A stretch of DNA of 64,000 nt from Amoebophrya sp. A120 (lineage: Eukaryota; Sar; Dinophyceae; Syndiniales; Amoebophryaceae): contig CAJINV010000011.1 of NCBI GenBank assembly GCA_905178155.1, positions 705,982-769,981 on the forward strand, written 5' to 3'. A model generated the notes under the pieces. That model saw only the letters and a program-made list of their open reading frames with translations. It ran no database searches and was not told where the DNA came from. This document shows, piece after piece, positions 24,146 through 34,575 of this stretch (within the stretch, counting starts at the first letter, position 1; every line of letters begins with the position of its first letter). The translations under genes and the position numbers were made by a program.

Positions 24146-25930
24146 TATTTCGCTTCCGTCGGCGGAGGCAGCAGGTGGAGGAGGCGTAGTTGCGAATCGG
24201 AACAGTACAAGACACATGATCATTCAGATAAAGTGACCAGACCACAACCTAGAGTTCCGTCTTTGATGTTTCTAAATAAAAAGATCCGTACGTATCTTGT
24301 GCTAAAAATTCTACTTTTTGCGGTATTGAAACTGATTTTGGATTCAAAGAATTGAAGTAAAATAGAGGAAACTGGGTTGATGACTTCTGTTGACTCGCTT
24401 TCGCAGACAGTGCAAATGTTCGTTTTTTTCAAACATGCAGTTTCAGCCAAGCAAAGCACCACATGCCTGCGATATTTTCATCTTTTCGAAGCTAGTTTTT
24501 CTTTTCGTCAGATTGTTGTGAATAAAGTGCTTTTATTCGATTTCGACGACTAAGTAGACATCAAATGTTATCTTATAAAAAATCGCGAGTGAGCAGCTAA
24601 TCTCGTCGAGATAAATCACTTCTATTTGAACTTATTGTAGAAATACACAGCGAATAATAAGAAAAGTAATTTTTCAGGCATGATCAGCATTTATTATTAT
24701 TTTCTTCCTTCTACACCGGATTTGAAGTCCTCCGGCGGGATCGTGCTTCGTCTCTGGAAAGAGACCAATCACGATCCTGCCAAAAGTACAACATAAAAAA
24801 TGAAGCGTTTTTAAAGCTAAGTACTCTAGCTGTACTTCCTGTTGTTTTAGTACTGCTCCACGAGGACATCACATTTCTACTTCTCGGAAGAGATTTTTTT
24901 GGTTAAAATTTCGTCTTCTCACGGAATGAACAGTCGGTTTGTGTTTTCTTCAAGCGACATTGTTTTTCACACAATTATTTTTCGCGCACTCAACAACATC
25001 CAATTGCAAGCAGAAGCAGAACCTTTTGTGTCTGTTACACAGCTCTTCATGTACTTACTTTACGTAGGATTTTTATTTGAAAGCTGCGAGAAACATAAAT
25101 GTACCTGAGAACGTCGGCCAGGTTCGAGTGCGTTCTAGCACAAAAGCGTGGTGGTTCTCGCTGTACTTCTTAGCACTATCAATCAATGACAAACTACACG
25201 ACGACACGACCAAAAATTTTTTGAAATTACATAAAATGAAAAAAATACAAGTTTCGCTCCTGGGTGGAAGAAGGTCAACTAGCAGTTGCTCTCGCAGCTA
25301 GTGCTTCTTGTGCGCAGTTCCAGTTGGCATTGCTGGTTGTGGGTACACAGTTCATCCCCGTGAGAAATGAAGACCCAAGATACTTTATCAAATGCAACAA
25401 AAAAATCACTTTTCATTTTTTTCGCAGAAGAGGACTCCTTTCCTTGTCGTCGTGCTGTCGGTCGGTAAAAAATCTCCAGGTTGATGATCCACCACGTCTA
25501 TAATTTTCGTTTTAATTATTGTTCTCAAACACGAAGATCAAATTCACTCTTGACGACCGAGATCTTTGAAGAACCTAGTGTTCTTGTTGCCCTTGGTGGT
25601 GGAGGTCCGTGTGCTGTGAATGATGAAGATCATGTTCAGGTCGGACCCTATTTCCATTTTTTCAACAATTACCGCATAATTTTTCATCTTCAAACTCGGT
25701 TTATTGCGACCAGTGACGACAGGACGAGGGGGTTGCTGGCCAGCGCATTTCAATCAATGTAGTCATTTGTTCAGTATTGTGTATGTTGATCTTGAGCCGT
25801 AACTCTCACTAGCCTCTCACTCTTGTTTTGTTATTAACAAGCAGTGCAAAAAGTTGACAAATCATGCTGGTCGCGGCCTAGTTGATCGACCCCACCGCAA
25901 GAGTCTTAGCCACGAAACAAATTTGAGAAG
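24146..25930. other. AT-rich intergenic region
   Basis: About 1.8 kb between the stop of the giant gene and the start of the next. Clearly AT-richer than the coding regions, with short stop-rich frames only. It presumably holds the 3' and 5' untranslated regions. No introner ends, RNA gene or terminator-like structure was recognised. Confidence 0.6.
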
Positions 25931-28900
25931 ATGAGGGCGGCAAGAAGAGATGAACACAGTTCATGCACAAGAAGGCCCATCTCCATTGTTCTGGTCGCGC
26001 GGCTTCTCGTCACGGCCGTCGGGGTGCAATGCGGCTTGTTTTACTACTTTGCTTGTCGACAGGCGGCGGGGAATAGTGCGCAAATTCGGCTGGACAACCT
26101 GGGGATTTCGGTTGTTTCGCTTTTTTTTCTCCCTCTCGCCGCGATCGTGGTTTGCTGCAGTTTGCGGAAGGTGGAGGCTTTCGACGTCGAGGGGAATAAA
26201 CGGATTGAAAACAGACCATCTTCTTGTTCGCCGCCAGCAGCACATCACTTGAACAACATCAACATGATCAACCTGCCTCTGGCACCAGGGATTACCTCTT
26301 TCCTCGCCGGAATTCTGCTGTGGATTCTGGCCATTTTCTGCACCGGGGGTGAGCTGCCCTTCCTGTGGCCGCGGCTACTGTTTGCCTATTTTCCCGCCGC
26401 GGTGTGGTCGGGGGTCGGAATTTTTCTACTCGTTGTACGGCTCCTTCGGACAAGAACGTGCTCCTCTAGAGCAGGTAGTACTCTTCCAGCACTGGTGCAC
26501 CAGCGGAGCTGGCAACTACAGGGCGGGGGCGAGGACCACCACGATGAGGCTTTTTACAACTTCGCAGAAGAAAGCGCGAGCTGGAAGGGAAATGAAGAGG
26601 ACCAGACGATGTTGACTACTTCGCAGGAAGGACGACCGTCTGGTGGAGAAAATAGTATTAAACTTCTACCTTCGCGGGGGGGAGATGAACGTGAACACGA
26701 CCAAGCTGGACTCTACTCCTCCTACAGCCGGTCAGCGAGCCCGCTGCTGTGTTCCGCCAGCAGCGGCACAGGTATGTATAGTGGTTCCTACTACGAGTCT
26801 GACCTGCAGCCGCACCCCCGACTGACGGAGATGTCGGAGATGAAGAGCGGCTGGTCGACGGCGTCCTCGTCGAAAGAACACGAAGTGGAAAAAGAACTAC
26901 ACGACCAACAACTCCACCCTGCTGGTGAAGAAGACCATGAAAACCATGGCCGCGCGAGCTTTGACTCGGCGCACCACGATGAGAATTTTCCCGGCGCACG
27001 AACGAATGCGTCTTCGCACCTCGGGGACCCGGACTGGGATTTTTTAGACGAGCAATTTGTGCTAGTGTCCTCCGGAAAACATATCAATTCGTCCTCGACT
27101 TCCTGTTCTCACTCTCAAGGCGCACCACCTCCAGGTTTCCACACGGGCAGATCCTCCGCCAGCCACCATAATACCTCGGACGAGGAGGAGTTTTTTTACA
27201 GCGGGAGTGGAGGTCCTCACAGCAGGAACAGCACCTCGGAAGGACGATTATTCCAGAGTTGCAATGAAGATTCTATTGTGTCTTTAACCAAAGCGAAAGA
27301 CGAAGGGTCTTCGTGTAATAAAAATCTCGCGAACAACTACCGTGCGAGGACGAGCAGCGCCCGAGGGCAGTGCCAAACCACCTGGAAGACCAGAAACAAG
27401 AACACTGCTACGAATAATACTAAAGCTGAGGCGGACAGCACCAGAGCAAGTATGATAAGTAACACGACGGTGGAAAATTATAACCCCGCCGACCACTACT
27501 TCGGTGTCGCACTATCCACCGTCCAGCATCCATCAGTAGCTCCGAGAGGAGGTGGAGGTCCGCAGCTACCGGTTCAGTTTCTACTGTTCTGCCTCGCCTT
27601 TCTCTTCGCCTACCAAACGATGCTTGCGTCGGACCAGCACTACGAAAAAATCAACGTACTGCTGACCGCTGAAATGTCGCGCATCGCGGAGATGGTGTTT
27701 TTGAATAGTACTACAAAGGGAAGAAAAACAAATACGGATCCTGTTGATGCAGCCTTAAGCGTCTTGCAAAAGTACGCGATGCTACCAAAATCAGTGTTTG
27801 TCGTGCCAGTGACGAGTTACGTGAACCTGGTGCTTGGAGTTGTGCTCCCGATCCTGCTGCTGTTTTACAACAACTTCTGGGGCGGCATGGTTTGTTTCGG
27901 GACAAGAAGACCGCACGACTCTTCTTGCTGCGGAACATCAAGCAGGAGAAGTTGTAAAACCAGCCGAGTAGTAGATGAACAAGAAGAACACCTTGACCAG
28001 AGCGGCCGACGGCACCCAAGAAGTACTATAACGGAGACGATGAGAAGTAAAACCACTAAAATAAACGACCGTGGTCGAGAAATAAAATCGGCGCAGGGAC
28101 GAGGACCACGACGAGGGAATAATCATTCAACACCGCATGGTGCACAGAAGCCCACTACTTCTCCTTCCACCTGCGGCAGAATCTGGAATTTCCTCGTCCT
28201 TTTCCTCGTACTAACCATTCTGTTTTGCAACTTTCTGCTTTGGGTCCCCTGGTTCTGCTTCGGGATCAATTCCGCGCCGGCCATCACTGCGCACACGCTG
28301 ACTCGCGTCGACCCGCACGTCGCTGCGGTTGTCCGCGGGGCGTTAGAGAGTGCAGCATTCTTGGATCCGGCGGTGGACAATTATGCTGCAGAACTTCCAG
28401 AAGGACGAGTTACAGGAACTGGCGTTGCGGATGGAGAAGAAGACGGTGATGATATAATAATGCCACTAACTGAAGATACTGATGGTGTTGAAGATCGCGA
28501 TCCCGTCGACCGTCTGACCAGCGACATCCTGCAGCATTTCTTACTGCTCCTGGACGCGATCACCGCCAACGCTGTCACCGAGCGACGAGGGGATGGGTAT
28601 CTGGATATCAAAATGAAAAATCCCCCCTCCCCATATCGAACACGAAATTTGTGATGCTGGACTTGCGTACACAAATCAGATTTGTCTTGCTAGAGAGGAC
28701 TGCAGGCCCACATCAAGCCTGAGTGCAGAGGTTTTGGTCTAGGCGCTTAGCATGAGAAACGTCTGCGCTGTAGGCCCAACAGCACGACAAACCGCCTGCA
28801 TAATACGGCGAAGCCTGTGGAATTGCCTTCTTGCAAGACAGACATGATTTGTGATCGCAAATCAGCATTGCAAATTTTCTGCGCCGTACCTTTTCGATAT

Positions 28901-31900
28901 GGGGAGGGGGGATGTTTCCTTACGATACTGGACTTGGCAAACTGGCAGGGCTGGGGATATTTGATGTACGACTTTGTATCCTGAGTAAAAACGTACCCAC
29001 ACCAGAGTCAGGATGAGGATTTTGCAACACAAACCTAGGAGTTTTGTGAGTCACGCATGACAAGTTGCACTATGCAGTGTAGTGCAGGTTAGCAAGTGCA
29101 GCCGCATCACAGATTCATCTGCTCATCCGGTTCACAGCATCACAAATTCCAAAACACGATTGGAAATGGCTCTCATGGGGATGCGCATTACAAGTCTTCC
29201 TGTCTTTGCAAATCTGCATTACAACTCTGGCGTGGGTACGTTTTTACTCAGGATACTTTGACGCTAAAAGTCACGATCTGCACTTTTTCGCCCAGCAGCC
29301 AAAGTATTCGCTGTTGGAACAATGGAGAACATCATCGTCAGAAGAGTCCTCCGCAGCGGACCCGTCTGGCCCTTCACCATCACCTCCGGACGGGGAGAAT
29401 AATTGGCTAAGGGCCGTGAAGAAGAGTCTCCGACGAGAACAAGAAAATACTGAATTCCAACAAGAAGAATCAGCAGTAGTTCTTCAACCCGGAACAACAG
29501 GAACAACATCTGCGTTCTTCTTGCCCTCCGCTGCGGACTTACAGTTGCTAGTCGCGGCTCCTCCAGGTGTTCAACAACATACAGCACCCCCTGCTGCGCC
29601 GACGCTGGCGGAGAAGATTTTGCCGTCTTTCCTGCTCTTACTCGTTACCAATCAAAGGAAGCCAGCGGATAGTACTAACTATTCGTTTCAGCAGCGACGG
29701 AAGATAAACACGGGTAGCAGTAGTGGTACGGATCAGAAGATATCGGCGGACGCAGTTGTGGCCAAATTGGTACAAAACGTCGTTGCCAGGCAGGGAGGTG
29801 GACGAGAGGATGATAGTAACACTAGTACAAGTAGTGCAGAAGCAGACTTTTCAAACGTCGCTAATACAACTACCTCCGGGAGTCGGGGATCGAATTCCAT
29901 CTGGCCGTCGCGCACGATGTCCTTCGCTTGTCCGGTAATGTCCCTACTGTCCTGCTTTCTCGCACTTGTTTTGCTTAGAGCGGAGTGTAGTTCCGAAGCT
30001 CGGAGGGATGAAGAAGAATTCTATGCAGCTGCGAAGACGGGGCGCAAAAGGAACAGGCGCGGCGCAAACACTTTTTCCACCTCGTGGTCCGCGAGGAGGC
30101 TTCGGTCTTCATCCTCCGTCTTTGACAGCGAATTTGAAGAATCAGAGGAAGACGAAGGAACAACGACGAGCGACATTGACGAGGATGACATTATCAAGAA
30201 TCGGCATTTAGGTGGTTTATCGCCGCACCGCGGAGACGAGGAGTACGCAGACGTCCGGAAAAATGACAGTCGTAAAAATTCCCACCTTTCCCTGTCTGCG
30301 ACGAAACTCCGGAGGCTCTCGCACAGCAGCGCGGGGGGGTACAAAAATCGAAGCAGTACACCTCACCTCCGCATCCCCTGTCGCAAACAGCCGTATCGTC
30401 CCTCTTTAACCAACGAGTTATCCTCTCCGCGGGCAAGGAATTTACAGAACGTCGAGAAGCGGATTCGTGGGAAACTTTTCAACAAACAGCACCATCGGGA
30501 CATGTTTGTGATCAAGAAGATATCCTGAGTAAAAACGTACCCACACCAGAGTCAGCATGAGGATTTTGCAACACAAACCTCGGAGTTTTGGGAGTCACGC
30601 ATGACAAATTGCACTCCGCAGTGTAGTGCTGGTTAGCAAGTGCAGCCGCATCACAGATTCGTCTGCTCATCCTGTTCACAGCATCACAAATCCCAAAACA
30701 CGATTGGAAATCACTCTCATGGGGATGCGCATTACAAGTCTTCCTGTCTTTGCAAATCTGCATTACAACTCTGGTGTGGCTACGTTTTTACTCAGGATAG
30801 AAGAAGGACGTGCGTCGCATCTCCGAGCTGGAGGTATTAGTCAAGGAAAACGAGCTATCCTGAGGAAAAACGTACCCACACCAGAGTTGTAATGCAGATT
30901 TGCAAAGACAGGAAGACTTGTAATGCGCATCCGCATGAGAACCATTTTCAATCGTGTTTTGGAATTTGTAATGCTGTAAACAGAATGAGCAGATGGATTT
31001 CTGATGCAGCTGGCCTTGCGAACCTGCACTACACTACGGACTGCAACTTGTGATGCGTGACTCACAAAACTCCTAGGTTTGTGTTGCAAAATCCCCATCC
31101 TGACTCTGGTGTGGGTACGTTTTTACTCAGGATACGAGCACTTGCTACCGCCCGAGGATTTGCAAAACTACGTCATCGACGAGTTTGGCTCCGCGGAATT
31201 GTGCTACCTGCGGTTGGCATTGCATATGCATTGCAAAAATGTCTGGGTCTGGGAGGATACAACTTGTGATGCTGCGTTTCGAGTCCAAAAAGACGCTGTA
31301 TTGCAAGAGCAGCAAATGAAGTTCTGTTTTTGATGCTAGGCGAAGAGGCCATTTGTCATGCGGATTAGGGATGAGGAAGCGCTCAAAACCTCTGTGATGC
31401 TAGGGCATGCATCACAGACATCATGGGTCATGCAAAACGTGCATGCCAAACAAGTGCACTCGTCCAGACCCAGACATATTTGTATTTGACATTGCAGAGC
31501 CCGGACGCAAAAGTGAGTGTCTTGTTCGAGCAGTTGAGGGTGTTGGTGTCGCATCGCAAAGAAAATCCAATCAGGTCCTGGTGCCGACTCGGCCTGAAAC
31601 AGGGGTCGCAACTCGGCCCCGTTGAGGACCTCGAGGGGAACTACGATCGCGACGACGACCCGGAGGACCCGAAAACCCTTTCTACAAGTGAGGGAATCGA
31701 TTTGCAGAAATTTTTCGACTGGGATCGCAGGACCGAGCACCTAGTGTCGACGACATTTTCTTGTTCTAGCAGTTCTGCATCTGATGGTTGTACTTCTTCG
31801 CAACAAAATCATTTTGTCCCAGCAAGCGCGGCAGACCGGGAGCAGATTACAAATATGATTGACGGAGAAAGCGCTGATCTCCGCATTTCTGACACGGAGG

Positions 31901-32879
31901 AGCCAATGCCAAATTTTCCTCCTGGTCCAGCGGTGACGTCGAGTCCTGTTGTGGTCGACGACAGAAGTGACCACGCTGCTATTAAACGGAAGAGCGACGA
32001 CCGGCTGGCCGTGCACCAGCAAGAACTACACCCTGAAAAAGCGGTGGCCACGTTGAAAATTCTGCTGCAGGACAAGTGGACCCCGACCATCGGGCTGCAG
32101 CCGTTCGTATGAAATGCAAATATGTCTGGGTCTGGAAGGTGACAACTTGTCATGGTAAATCTGAAGCATGCAAAAATCTGTGTTGCATGAGTGCCGAAAG
32201 CTGTCCACCTTTGACCAAGTTGAAAGGGAGTTCAGTTTCTCATGCAGGATAGGCATGAGAGAGATTGCGCAGAATCTGTCATGCTAGGTCCTGCATTCCA
32301 GACGATAAGTATAACTCATGGAAAATCTGCATGACAAGTTTACACTTTTCCAGACCCAGACACTTTTGCACTTGATAGCTCGTGCGCGCGGGCGTGTGGA
32401 TCGCGGACGACGGGATCCCGATCGAGGCGTGGGACACGCGGTTTCTCCGCAGCTCGGAGTGCCTGCGAAAGTTCAAGATCGACGATATTCAGGAGGCCGC
32501 CAAGCTGTGGTTCGCGTGCCGGAACGAGCAACTGCGGAAGCTGAAGGCACCCGCCCCCTACGTGATCTTCAACCTGAAGGGCCTGCGGTTCTGGGCGGTG
32601 TTGGCGCAGCAGCTGAGCCACAAAAAAATCGCCGAGATGGGGCTGCAGCTGCAGCCGTTTTGGCCGCACTCGCACCTGAAGGCGATCTTCGCGGAAACCC
32701 CGGACTGGGTGCGCACCTCCTGGACCTGGGTCGGGAAATACATCGTGCAGCCGGTGGAGGGGACCGTGGAAATGACGGATCTAACCGTGTACGAAATTTT
32801 CGACCGCCTGTGCTCGGACCCGTCGGAACGCTCCAGGTTCCGCCGGGAATTCGATGCGCACTACGGGCCCGCGGTGTAG
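25931..32879 (+). CDS. Large multipass membrane protein of unknown family (1,740 aa)
   Basis: I do not recognise the family. Exons 25931-28605, 28933-28976, 29261-30520, 30805-30855, 31140-31224, 31497-32107 and 32383-32879 sum to 1,741 codons including the stop. Every one of the six introns is an introner; none has GT-AG borders. Hydrophobic segments lie near residues 17-40, 55-78, 116-138 and 150-175, then after a Ser/His-rich loop near 545-565, 625-655 and 755-780, and near 1225-1245. The C-terminal 165 residues (GVWIADDGIPIEAW onward, ending AHYGPAV) are compact and rich in aromatic residues, unlike the rest, and may be the folded part. The start is the first ATG of the open frame, 11 codons before a hydrophobic segment. 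A function cannot be assigned. Confidence 0.82.
28606..28927 (+). mobile_element. Introner, family D
   Basis: 322 bp. Starts TATCAAAATGAAAAATCCCC and has a right end with CGATATGGGGAGGGGGG...TTACGATA. CTGGA is duplicated at 28601-28605 and 28928-28932. Excision joins RGDGYLD to LANWQGW in frame. Confidence 0.9.
28977..29255 (+). mobile_element. Introner, family B
   Basis: 279 bp. Starts TATCCTGAGTAAAAACGTAC and ends GTACGTTTTTACTCAGGATA. CTTTG is duplicated at 28972-28976 and 29256-29260. Excision joins YLMYDF to DAKSHDL in frame. Nearly identical along its length to the copy at 30521. Confidence 0.93.
30521..30799 (+). mobile_element. Introner, family B
   Basis: 279 bp with the same TIRs as the copy at 28977 and the same interior orientation. 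GAAGA is duplicated at 30516-30520 and 30800-30804. Excision joins MFVIKK to KDVRRISE in frame. Confidence 0.93.
30856..31134 (+). mobile_element. Introner, family B, inverted interior
   Basis: 279 bp. Interior runs in the opposite orientation to the copy 56 bp upstream. CGAGC is duplicated at 30851-30855 and 31135-31139. Excision joins VLVKENE to HLLPPEDL in frame, leaving a 51-nt exon between the two B copies. Confidence 0.93.
31225..31491 (+). mobile_element. Introner, family A (variant ends)
   Basis: 267 bp. Starts TATGCATTGCAAAAATGTC and ends CATATTTGTATTTGACA; the last three bases are ACA instead of ATA. TTGCA is duplicated at 31220-31224 and 31492-31496. Excision joins LRLALQ to SPDAKV in frame. 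Confidence 0.88.
32108..32377 (+). mobile_element. Introner, family A
   Basis: 270 bp. Starts TATGAAATGCAAATATGTC and ends CACTTTTGCACTTGATA. Flanks GTTCG (32103-32107) and GCTCG (32378-32382) differ at one base. Excision joins GLQPFV to RAGVWIAD in frame. Confidence 0.89.
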
Positions 32880-33445
32880 TTGTGAAGGGGAGAAAGTTCT
32901 TCGAACGTAGCGAAAAGGGAGGACTTTACAGGAAATAAAGCGTACAACTGCTAAAGCGACTACGACTTCTACAAGCGACCACATAAATCTGAAAACGACT
33001 ATGACTTCTGACATGAAGATAATTTTCGCTACTGATACGCACTGAGCTGCTAGTCCACGCGCGCATGCCTTATGATTGAACTCCAAAAATATCAGCGCGG
33101 CACGGTGACAGTTCCGCTGACCTTCAAAATGTTTTGAACGGCAACTGGCTCTACTTGCAGCCTGTGTTATTTGAGTAGAACAACTGCTTTGGCTCGTTGC
33201 TAACTCGCGTTCAAGCGGAAGCAGGAGGAAGTATTTGGTGTGAATAAATAACGGGTTCATGTTGCTTGTTCAAATGGGTTCATTTTCATGTTGTGCAGCT
33301 TCATCGATCTCTTAAAATTTTGTAGTGGTTTGCGTTCTTTGCTATACAAATAGAACCAGCAGTAGCAACAACCGTTGTCAACGGTCTAGCAGATTTTCAT
33401 CAAAAAAAGGCGGTTTTATTGACTTTCTGCGCGACTACTTCCAAG
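32880..33445. other. Intergenic region
   Basis: 566 bp between two same-strand genes. Stop-rich in all frames; no introner ends, inverted repeats or RNA genes noticed. Confidence 0.55.
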
Positions 33446-34575
33446 ATGTCATCCGCACGTCTCCACGGTGTTCGAAACACTTTATGTACCCGACTCCGTG
33501 GCGCGCAGCAAACGATTGGTCGTGTCTGCGAACTACAACCAGGGAATAATCTTGCTGGTGTCCACCTTAAAAAGAACCCAGCAAATAAGCCAACATCCTC
33601 GGCGACCGCATTTACGCTCCGGTCCTACAGCTCGGGCCCGGTGGGCGCGGCGTTGCAATATCTCGGTTTGTATCAAATGTAAAAATGTCTGGGTCTGGAA
33701 GAGTGCAAACTTGTGATGCGCATTTCAGAACACAGAAAAATCTCTCATGCATAGGCAACAAAAGTTCCCACTTTCTGTCACCAGAGTCAGGAATTTGTCA
33801 TGCGGATTCGGCATTGCGGAGGCTTCTCGAAACCTGTCATGCTAGAGCTTCCATGCCAGACCTTCTGTGTCATGCAGAAACAGCATGACAGTTCCAGACC
33901 CAGACATTTTTACATTTGATAGTTTGCAGTCGGCCCCGACCAAGGAATCGGAAGAAGGGGCGAAATTTTTGGAGAAAAACCGGAAACAGCCGGGGGTGGT
34001 GCGGTTGCCCAGCGGACTGCAGTACAAGGTGTTGAAGGCCGGGGCGGGGAAGGAAACGCCGTTTTGGTCCACGCCCTGTTCCTGCCACTACGAGGGACGA
34101 CTGCTCGACGGAACGAAATTCGACTCCAGCTACGACCGCGGACAGCCCACAACCTTTGCGCCGAATCAGGTAAGTTTAGAGGAGTTGTTTTTGGATATTA
34201 TGCTTGTATCGAGTATTATAGTCATTGCATAGTGATAGGCTTAGGCACACCACCAGAAGCGTCAAGAGCGTCCGTGTAAAAATGCAGTCGTTTGCACTGC
34301 AGTGCCAGTGTGAGTATGTAGCTCTTCCCACGAGGACTGCACGACGAAGCCAAGCAACGTCTCTCATGGAGAAAGCCCATATAAAATGGCAGGTAATTCG
34401 TGGTTGGACGGAGGCGATGCAATTGATGGTGGAAGGGGACGAGTGGGAATTGTACATTCCAGCGGAGCTGGCCTACGGACGGGCAGGCGCGGGCAGTGCG
34501 ATTCCGCCGGACGCCACGCTGATTTTCAAAATGCAAATCGTGAGGATCATGGGACCGGGGAAGGCGAAGGAATGA
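33446..34575 (+). CDS. FKBP-type peptidyl-prolyl cis-trans isomerase
   Basis: Catalyses cis-trans isomerisation of prolyl bonds in protein folding. Exons 33446-33670, 33927-34169 and 34393-34575 give 216 residues. The FKBP domain fills the C-terminal half: LPSGLQYKVLKAG, CHYEGRLLDGTKFDSS with the conserved Asp, VIRGWTEAMQLM with the active-site Trp, IPAELAYG with the conserved Tyr, and IPPDATLIFKMQIVRI at the end. The first intron is a family A introner; the second (34170-34392) is GT-AG and splits the domain before VIRGW. The N-terminal 30 residues (MSSARLHGVRNTLCTRLRG...) are Arg-rich and lack acidic residues, as in a mitochondrial presequence; targeting is inferred. The ATG at 33446 was chosen over an upstream in-frame non-ATG because the presequence-like stretch begins there. 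Confidence 0.93.
33671..33921 (+). mobile_element. Introner, family A
   Basis: 251 bp with perfect outer ends TATCAAATGTAAAAATGTC and CATTTTTACATTTGATA. GTTTG is duplicated at 33666-33670 and 33922-33926. Excision joins YLGL to QSAPTKE in frame ahead of the FKBP domain. TTGTGATGC, TTGTCATGC and CTGTCATGC recur in the interior. Confidence 0.95.

Noticed and set aside
33671-33921. Regularly repeated short motif resembling a CRISPR array
   Set aside because: The repeats are 8-10 bp, irregularly spaced, in both orientations, and sit inside a TIR element in a eukaryotic gene.
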